NCBI GenBank assembly: GCA_964599885.1
Contig: CAZRHH010000011.1
Span: 1-64,000, forward strand
DNA length: 64,000 bases
Direction of reading: 5' to 3'
Origin: CAZRHH01 sp964599885
GTDB lineage: Bacteria; Chloroflexota; Dehalococcoidia; DSTF01; JACRBR01
In this document: positions 58,935 to 64,000 of the stretch, in pieces
Position numbering within the stretch: position 1 is the stretch's first letter
Layout of the letters: every line of letters begins with the position of its first letter
Notes under the pieces: generated by a model
Seen by the model: the letters and a program-made list of their open reading frames with translations, nothing else
Databases searched by the model: none
What the model was told of the DNA's origin: nothing
Made by a program: the position numbers and the translations under genes

Positions 58935-59429
58935 TCAGCGCGCTGCCTGTCCGGCCAGATGCTCCATCAAGCGTACAAGGCTCTGCGTCCACCCTTCTTC
59001 CTGCGCCGCCAACATCGCGGCCGCCCGCGCACCGAGGCCGATCGCACCGGATTGCAGCGTGAGCTTTGTCGTGTTCCCCGTGTGCTCAGCGAACGTAACC
59101 GTCGTCAGCGCTTCGAGTACTGCGACGCCCCGCGCGTCCTGGGCAACATCGGTGAACACGAGGCGTTCGGGCTCGACGATCTCCCGGAAAACGCCGATCA
59201 TCGGATATTCCACGCCATCGGGTGCGCGCATGATGATGCGGAACGCGCCGCCTGGGCGCGCATCCCAGTCGCACACCGGATTGGTAAACCCCTGCGGTCC
59301 CCACCACTGCGCTACGTGCTGCGGATCGGTCCATGCCCGGAAGACGACGGCGCGCGGCGCGTCGAAGATACGGGTGATCGCTACCGATGTCGCCGCGTGT
59401 TGTCTGGCCGGATGTTCTTGTGCCGTCAC
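58935..59429 (-). CDS. SRPBCC/AHSA1-type protein 1
   Basis: 164 residues with the activator-of-Hsp90-like SRPBCC pattern: ITRIFDAPRAVVFRAWTDPQHVAQWWGPQGF, WDARPGGAFRIIMRAPDG, and the C-terminal helix EEGWTQSLVRLMEHLAG. These form hydrophobic ligand pockets. It is the last of three SRPBCC genes behind an ArsR regulator, all leftward. Such sets are usually a single ArsR-controlled operon; ligands are unknown. Confidence 0.9.
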   Translation of the reverse strand: MTAQEHPARQHAATSVAITRIFDAPRAVVFRAWTDPQHVAQWWGPQGFTNPVCDWDARPGGAFRIIMRAPDGVEYPMIGVFREIVEPERLVFTDVAQDARGVAVLEALTTVTFAEHTGNTTKLTLQSGAIGLGARAAAMLAAQEEGWTQSLVRLMEHLAGQAAR

Positions 59430-59501
59430 GGTTCCTCCGCTGCTGGTACTCGGACAGCGCGCTGTGCCGTGCGTCGATCGCCGGCACAGCGCGCTGGGTC
59501 G

Positions 59502-60002
59502 TTACTTGATCGCCTGCAGGTGCTCTTCGAGGCGGTCCCACGTTTCCGTCATGCCCTCGACGACACCCATCGCCAGCACGGCGTCCATGTCCTCGGCCGT
59601 GGCAAACTGCGCGCTGCTGGTGATCTTCGTCTTGCCGCCGACGTCGGTGAATTCGACCGTCACGAGCATCTGCTTCGCTTCGTCCATGTTCCCCTCAGCG
59701 TCCGAGAAACCGTCGACGTACACGAGGCGCTCTGGAGGCGTCACTTCGCGGTAGATCGCCTTGCCCCACGATTCTTCGCCGCCCGGGCCCGTCATGCAGT
59801 AGTGCCATGTGCCGCCGGGGCGGACGTCCATATTGGAGACGGTGGCCGGCCATGAGCGCGGACCCCACCACTTCAGCATGTGCTCGGGCTCAGTCCACGC
59901 TTTCCAGACGAGTTCGCGCGGCGCGTCGAATACGCGCTCTACGAGGAGCTGGCGTTCCGCCTTGTTCGTCGTTACGGCTGTGGTGTCGGTGCTGCTGGCC
60001 AT
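59502..60002 (-). CDS. SRPBCC/AHSA1-type protein 2
   Basis: 166 residues from ATG 60002. VERVFDAPRELVWKAWTEPEHMLKWWGPRSW opens the fold, VRPGGTWHYCMTGPGGEESWG follows, and ETWDRLEEHLQAI is the closing helix. The frame continues upstream, but those codons are Arg-rich and overlap the intergenic region, so the later start is preferred. It is paralogous to the proteins on both sides and lies 72 bp from protein 1. Confidence 0.9.
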   Translation of the reverse strand: MASSTDTTAVTTNKAERQLLVERVFDAPRELVWKAWTEPEHMLKWWGPRSWPATVSNMDVRPGGTWHYCMTGPGGEESWGKAIYREVTPPERLVYVDGFSDAEGNMDEAKQMLVTVEFTDVGGKTKITSSAQFATAEDMDAVLAMGVVEGMTETWDRLEEHLQAIK

Positions 60003-60124
60003 GATGCTTGTCCTTTCGTTCGTTGCTGACGGTTCGTGCTGCTGGCGGGCGAAACGCGCGCCCCGAAGTGCATGTTGGTGACGATGACGGCGGATCCGCC
60101 ATACCTCGTGTGTCGCTGCGGCGA

Positions 60125-60631
60125 TCAGTCCGCGGCTTGTGCGATTCCCTCGACGAGTTCGGCGAGGCGGTCCATCGTGACCGCGGCGCCCTCCTCCATG
60201 CCCATCTCGATCACGGTGTCGCGGATCTCCTTCGACGGGTACAGCGTGACGACGTTGAGCGTCGTCACGCTGTCGTTCTCGACGAGCGTGAGCGTGTTGA
60301 TCGCCGGGTCGCCCTCGTTGAACGGCGCGACGTCGTAGATCTCTGTGGAGACGAGGCGGTCGGGCGCGCTGATCTCCTGGTAGACGCCCTTGAACGGCAC
60401 CTCTTCGCCGCTCGCCTCGCGCGTGACGTAGCGCCATGCGCCGCCTACGCGCAGGTCGATCTCGCAGACGAGCATCGTGCTTTCGCGGAAGCCCCACCAG
60501 CGCTTGACGTGTTCGGGCGTCGTGTACGCCTCGAGGACGAGCGCTCGCGGCGCCTTGAACGTGCGCGTCATCGTGACTTCGCGGTCGGATGGCAGGGTGA
60601 ACGTTGTCGCGGCCTTGTTGTCGGTGGTCAT
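60125..60631 (-). CDS. SRPBCC/AHSA1-type protein 3
   Basis: 168 residues from ATG 60631, with AAGGAG upstream. MTRTFKAPRALVLEAYTTPEHVKRWWGF, IDLRVGGAWRYVTREASGEEV and VTMDRLAELVEGIAQ are the family landmarks. It directly follows the ArsR gene and is the first enzyme-like member of the operon. Confidence 0.9.
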   Translation of the reverse strand: MTTDNKAATTFTLPSDREVTMTRTFKAPRALVLEAYTTPEHVKRWWGFRESTMLVCEIDLRVGGAWRYVTREASGEEVPFKGVYQEISAPDRLVSTEIYDVAPFNEGDPAINTLTLVENDSVTTLNVVTLYPSKEIRDTVIEMGMEEGAAVTMDRLAELVEGIAQAAD

Positions 60632-60692
60632 GCTGCTACTCCTTCTCTCGTTCGAATGCGTGCGTTGATGTTCCCTGCGATGGTGCGTAGCG

Positions 60693-61052
60693 CTACTTCC
60701 CCGCGCGATCGTCGTTGCTGTCGTACTGCTCGTTGTCCTGTAATTCGCGCAAATAGTCCTCCAGGCGATCAAAGCTCTGTTCCCAGAACTGACGGTACTT
60801 TTCGAGCCAGTCGGCGACGTCCTTCAACGGCGCCGGCTTCAGGCGGCACGGGCGCCACTGCGCCTCGCGGCCGCGCTCGATCAGCCCGGCGCGCTCAAGG
60901 ACCTTGAGGTGCTTGGAGACGGCGGGCAGGCTCATCTCAAACGGCTCTGCCAGGTCCGTCACCGAGGCTTCGCCCGATGCCAGGCGCGCGAGAATGGCGC
61001 GCCGGGTCGGGTCGGCGAGGGCGGCGAACGTGGTGTCGAGAACGTCGGACAC
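60693..61052 (-). CDS. ArsR-family regulator of the SRPBCC operon
   Basis: 119 residues: LDTTFAALADPTRRAILARLA, VTDLAEPFEMSLPAVSKHLKVLERAGLIERG and QWRPCRLKPAPLKDVADWLEKYRQFWEQSFDRL. This is the subtype of ArsR always found with SRPBCC partners; it lacks the classic metal-binding Cys box. The TTAATTAACTTAA stretch (61071-61083) just upstream is AT-rich and palindromic (TTAATTAA) and is its probable operator and promoter. Confidence 0.9.
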   Translation of the reverse strand: MSDVLDTTFAALADPTRRAILARLASGEASVTDLAEPFEMSLPAVSKHLKVLERAGLIERGREAQWRPCRLKPAPLKDVADWLEKYRQFWEQSFDRLEDYLRELQDNEQYDSNDDRAGK

Positions 61053-61070
61053 GGTAATAAACCCCTCGGT

Positions 61071-61083
61071 TAATTAACTTAAT
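61071..61083. promoter_or_regulatory. TTAATTAA-type operator before the ArsR-SRPBCC operon
   Basis: A fully AT palindrome in otherwise GC-rich DNA, 19 bp upstream of the ArsR start. It fits an ArsR-type binding site and promoter, but no protein-specific motif can be confirmed. Confidence 0.4.
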
Positions 61084-61320
61084 GGTAAAATACGCCATCA
61101 CGGACGGCCTGTCAAGGGGTTGGGGCGAAAAATTGTCGTTGCGATTTTCTCACTTCCGGAATTGCTGCTGATCACAGTGCGGAGGCGCACACTGAGGGTT
61201 CGTACGGCTCAGAACATTCTTGGGCGCAAGACTGTTTCTTTCGTCTGGACGGGTGTAGTGTTCGCTCTCGGCGAAGCACGTGTCGTCGGCGGCAGGCTGC
61301 GATGTTGAGGAGGAGTGAGG

Positions 61321-62394
61321 ATGAAGTACGACGCGATCGTAGTGGGTGCGCGGTGCGCCGGCTCGCCGACGGCGATGCTCCTCGCGCGCGCCGGTTATCG
61401 CGTGCTGTTGCTGGACAAGGCGACGTTCCCGAGCGACAAGCTTTCGACGCACTACATCCAGCCACCCGGCGTGCAGTGCCTGGACGAGTGGGGCTTGCTC
61501 GATGCGGTGATCGCTGCCGGCACGCCGCCGATTGCGAGCTTCGGCCTGTACTCCGGCGACAGCCTCGTGTATCAGGCGCCGATGGAAGGTGCGGCGTACT
61601 GCCCGCGCCGGTACCTGCTCGACATGATCCTCGTCGATGCGGCGGTGGCGGCGGGCGCTGAATTGCGCACGGCATTCAAGGTCGACGAGATCACGATGGA
61701 CGGCGAGACGGTGACGGGCATCGTCGGCCACGGCCGCGATGGCAAGCGCGTGCGCGAGTCGGCGCGGTACGTGATCGGCGCCGAGGGCCACCACTCGGTC
61801 GTCGCGGACGCGGTACAAGCGCCTTCGTACCGCGAACGTGAAGCGCTCACCGGCGGCTACTATTCGTACTGGTCGGGCGTTGAACTGCCGGGCGCCGAAG
61901 TGCACTTTTCGGACCGCGGCGGCGTGCTCGCCTTCCCGACGAACGACGGCCGCGTCTGCGTCGCCGCAGGCGGGCCGCGGAGCGAGTTCCTGGCCTACCG
62001 CGCAGACATCGAAGCGGGGTTCTTCTCGATCCTCGATGCGGCGCCAGAGTTCGCGGCGAAAGTGCGCGCCGCCCAGCGCGAAGAGCGCTGGATGGGCACC
62101 GCCGACGTGCCGAACTTCTTCCGCAAGCCCTGGGGCTCCGGCTGGGCGCTCGTCGGCGACGCCGGCTACATGAAGGATCCGACCACCGGCTGGGGCATCG
62201 CCGACGCGTTTCGCGATGCCGGGCTGCTGGCGAAGGCGCTCGATGACACGTTCGCCGGCCGCACGCCCGCGGATGAAGCGCTCGCCGCGTACCAGGCGCA
62301 GCGCGATGCGGCCGCGGTGCCGGTATACGAACTGACGCTGATGATGGCGAGCGGCGAGATGCCGACGCTTCCGGAACCGGCGCCGGCGGGGTAA
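61321..62394 (+). CDS. Geranylgeranyl-reductase-like FAD oxidoreductase
   Basis: 357 residues from ATG 61321 with GAGGAGGAG upstream. The FAD-binding opening is MKYDAIVVGARCAGSPTAMLLARAG (GxGxxG variant, with Arg/Cys), KATFPSDKLSTHYIQPPGVQCL follows, ARYVIGAEGHHSVVA is the second FAD motif, and WALVGDAGYMKDPTTGWGIADAF the third (GDA). It belongs to the PHBH-fold flavoproteins near geranylgeranyl reductases and halogenase-like hydroxylases. The substrate is unknown. It stands alone. Confidence 0.88.
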   Translation: MKYDAIVVGARCAGSPTAMLLARAGYRVLLLDKATFPSDKLSTHYIQPPGVQCLDEWGLLDAVIAAGTPPIASFGLYSGDSLVYQAPMEGAAYCPRRYLLDMILVDAAVAAGAELRTAFKVDEITMDGETVTGIVGHGRDGKRVRESARYVIGAEGHHSVVADAVQAPSYREREALTGGYYSYWSGVELPGAEVHFSDRGGVLAFPTNDGRVCVAAGGPRSEFLAYRADIEAGFFSILDAAPEFAAKVRAAQREERWMGTADVPNFFRKPWGSGWALVGDAGYMKDPTTGWGIADAFRDAGLLAKALDDTFAGRTPADEALAAYQAQRDAAAVPVYELTLMMASGEMPTLPEPAPAG

Positions 62395-62411
62395 CGGCGC
62401 GGCGGTACGAG

Positions 62412-64000
62412 CTATGTCGCGGCGGTGCTGATCGGTTCGGGTTCGACGACGAGCGGGCTGTCCTCCGTGACGAGCGGCAAACTGAAACCGAACTCGGAAC
62501 CGCCGCCATCGCGCGGGTTCACCCAGATTCTGCCGTCGAGCGCTTCGATCAGGCGCTTGCACACGGACAGGCCGATGCCGATGCCCTCGGCAGAACCGGC
62601 TGTGCGGTCCGAGCGATAGAACGGCTCGAAGATCGCTTCGCGCTCTGCCGCATCGATCCCGCGGCCGCGATCGTACACGCGTACCATCGCCATGCCGTCC
62701 TCCTGCTCGACGATGACGTCGACCGTGCTGTCGGCGGGGCTGTACTTGATCGCGTTGCCGATGAGGTTGCGCAGCACCTGCTCGACGTAGGTCAAGCCGC
62801 CCAGGGCGAGGATCGTGCCATCGCCGCGGACGAGGACGCGCCGGCCGGGCGCCCGCCGCAACTGCTCGTTCGTGGCCGCGTCGGCCATGCGCATCAGCGC
62901 CAGTGGTTCGCTGTCGAGCCCGGCGCCGCGTTCGAGGCGCGCCAGCGTCAGCAGGTTGTCGATGATGGCGACGAGCCGTTCAGCGCTCTCATGAATGTCG
63001 TCCAGCGCGCCTTGCCGCATCTCGGCGTCAAGACGGTCGCCGCGTTTGCGGAGGATCTCGGCGTTACCGAGTACCGTCGTGATCGGCGTGCGCAATTCGT
63101 GCGAGACGAGGCTGAGGAACTCGTCTTTGGCGTGGCTGGCGCGTTCATTGGCTGCCGCCATTTCGTTGAACGCCGCGGCAAGCTGCTCGAACTCGCTGAC
63201 ACCGCCCGACGCCTCGGCGCGTGCGCCGAGATCGCCGCTGGTCAGCGCCGTACTCGCACCGACGAGCGACGACACGGGCCGCACGATCCACTGCTGTGCC
63301 AGCACGAAGGTCGCCAAGAGCGCGAGCAGCGTCAGCAGCGCCACCGGCCAGAGGTCGCGCGCCAGGCTCTCTGCGAGCGGCGTGACGAGCGCATCTGTTT
63401 CGGCGCCGACGACGACGGTGACGGCGGCGTCATCGGCGTCGGTGACGCGCACCGCGGCGATCCGGCGGCCACCGGGGACATCGCCGATGTCCGAATCGAG
63501 GAACGTTCCGAGCGAGGCGAACACCTCGGAGTACCCTTCGGCGGTCTGGCCACCGGCGAACGCCGGCACGTCCTCTCCATCCCCTACGGTCGAGCTGATC
63601 ACGACGCCGTTCTGATCGAAGGTTGTGAGGCGGCCTGTCTCGGGCAGACCACTGTTTGAGATCAGTTCGTCGCCCTCGGTCAGGCCGAGACCGGTCGAAA
63701 GATATGCGACGATGTCGCCTTCGTCAGTGGCCCGGATCGGCAGCCCAAACCCAAGACTCGGTTCGTCGTCCGGCGGGCTGAGTTCGAAGCCGCCGGTTGC
63801 GAAGTCCCCACGATCCACTGCGGTCGTGAACCACAGATTGTTCGAGGCATCGAACTCGCCGACCTTGGCGGCTTCGCTGGAACACAAGACACGACCGTCG
63901 GTGTCCCACAGGGCAAAGCCGCTCGTACCCGGAAGCAGGACGTCGAGGACGAACAGGGTGCTGGTGCATCTGTCGAATGCTTCGACGGAGGTTGGGTCGG
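62412..64000 (-). CDS. Membrane sensor histidine kinase, N-terminus outside window
   Basis: At least 529 residues; the frame continues beyond the right edge. An extracellular sensor region (TSGFALWDTDGRVLCSS, LWFTTAVDRGDFATGGFELS, resembling a dCACHE domain) is followed by a membrane helix (LWPVALLTLLALLATFVL), a HAMP domain (VRPVSSLVGASTALTSGDLGARA), the phosphoacceptor SLVSHELRTPITTVLGNAEIL (His) and an ATPase domain (LRNLIGNAIKYSPADSTVDV, RVYDRGRGIDAAE, GIGIGLSVCKRLIEAL). No response regulator is in the window. Confidence 0.93.
   Translation of the reverse strand, partial: DPTSVEAFDRCTSTLFVLDVLLPGTSGFALWDTDGRVLCSSEAAKVGEFDASNNLWFTTAVDRGDFATGGFELSPPDDEPSLGFGLPIRATDEGDIVAYLSTGLGLTEGDELISNSGLPETGRLTTFDQNGVVISSTVGDGEDVPAFAGGQTAEGYSEVFASLGTFLDSDIGDVPGGRRIAAVRVTDADDAAVTVVVGAETDALVTPLAESLARDLWPVALLTLLALLATFVLAQQWIVRPVSSLVGASTALTSGDLGARAEASGGVSEFEQLAAAFNEMAAANERASHAKDEFLSLVSHELRTPITTVLGNAEILRKRGDRLDAEMRQGALDDIHESAERLVAIIDNLLTLARLERGAGLDSEPLALMRMADAATNEQLRRAPGRRVLVRGDGTILALGGLTYVEQVLRNLIGNAIKYSPADSTVDVIVEQEDGMAMVRVYDRGRGIDAAEREAIFEPFYRSDRTAGSAEGIGIGLSVCKRLIEALDGRIWVNPRDGGGSEFGFSLPLVTEDSPLVVEPEPISTAAT

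Overview
The window is a high-GC bacterial chromosome segment. Gene content and style (Thr/Pro-rich surface proteins, DUF6391, DUF4395, ECF transport, ArsR/SRPBCC clusters) suggest a member of the Chloroflexota, but nothing here proves the taxonomy. The backbone is interrupted by an accessory zone of about 40 kb that starts at the 3' end of a tRNA-Arg(TCT) gene (1143-1218).

Layout. (1) 1-1218: host backbone with the end of a hemL-like aminotransferase, a DUF6391 gene and the intact tRNA-Arg. (2) 1219-29142, segment A: a 28-kb integrative element. It carries a tyrosine integrase next to the tRNA, a mobilisation-type module (replication-relaxation protein, VirD4/TraG-like ATPase), and a four-gene restriction-like operon (cytosine-C5 methyltransferase, MutL/MORC-type ATPase, Z1 helicase-like protein, PD-(D/E)XK protein). 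An XRE/ImmA regulator pair is divergent from a bacterial ubiquitin-like operon (Ubl, DUF6791-ThiF E1-like, DUF6527). The rest is a set of small plasmid-type genes, a frameshifted ExeA-like ATPase, an iteron origin with an initiator gene, a HAD phosphatase, and a leftward cluster with cytidine deaminase, a lipase-GAF fusion and a papain-fold protein. (3) 29143-32100, segment B: a radical SAM protein plus a large methyltransferase-like protein. (4) 32101-34383, segment C: a single lipoprotein gene. (5) 34384-40869, segment D: a cobalamin-riboswitch operon with an ECF transporter (T, fused A-A', S) and two anchored surface proteins that together resemble a split intrinsic factor/transcobalamin. 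(6) From about 41 kb: host-like DNA with several broken genes, an arsenic/sulfur-type gene cluster, a YcaQ/AlkZ-like gene, a large surface metalloprotease-like protein, an MMPL exporter, an ArsR-SRPBCC operon, a geranylgeranyl-reductase-like flavoprotein and a partial sensor kinase.

Segments A-D are separated by direct copies of the last 45 bp of the tRNA gene (29098, 32056, 34339, 40825, plus a decayed copy near 41037). Three of these copies carry an imperfect palindrome about 97 bp upstream of the core, and three carry a pair of 11-bp direct repeats 47 and 66 bp downstream. This looks like repeated site-specific integration at one tRNA, with only the tRNA-proximal segment retaining an integrase.

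The two observations I rate highest are the serial att array with its B12-scavenging cassette, and an ArsM-like methyltransferase (47756-48559). In the latter an in-frame TGA sits where relatives have Cys, is followed by a hairpin fitting the bacterial SECIS rule, and is followed by 62 homologous codons ending in a 4-bp overlap with the next gene. It is a strong selenoprotein candidate.
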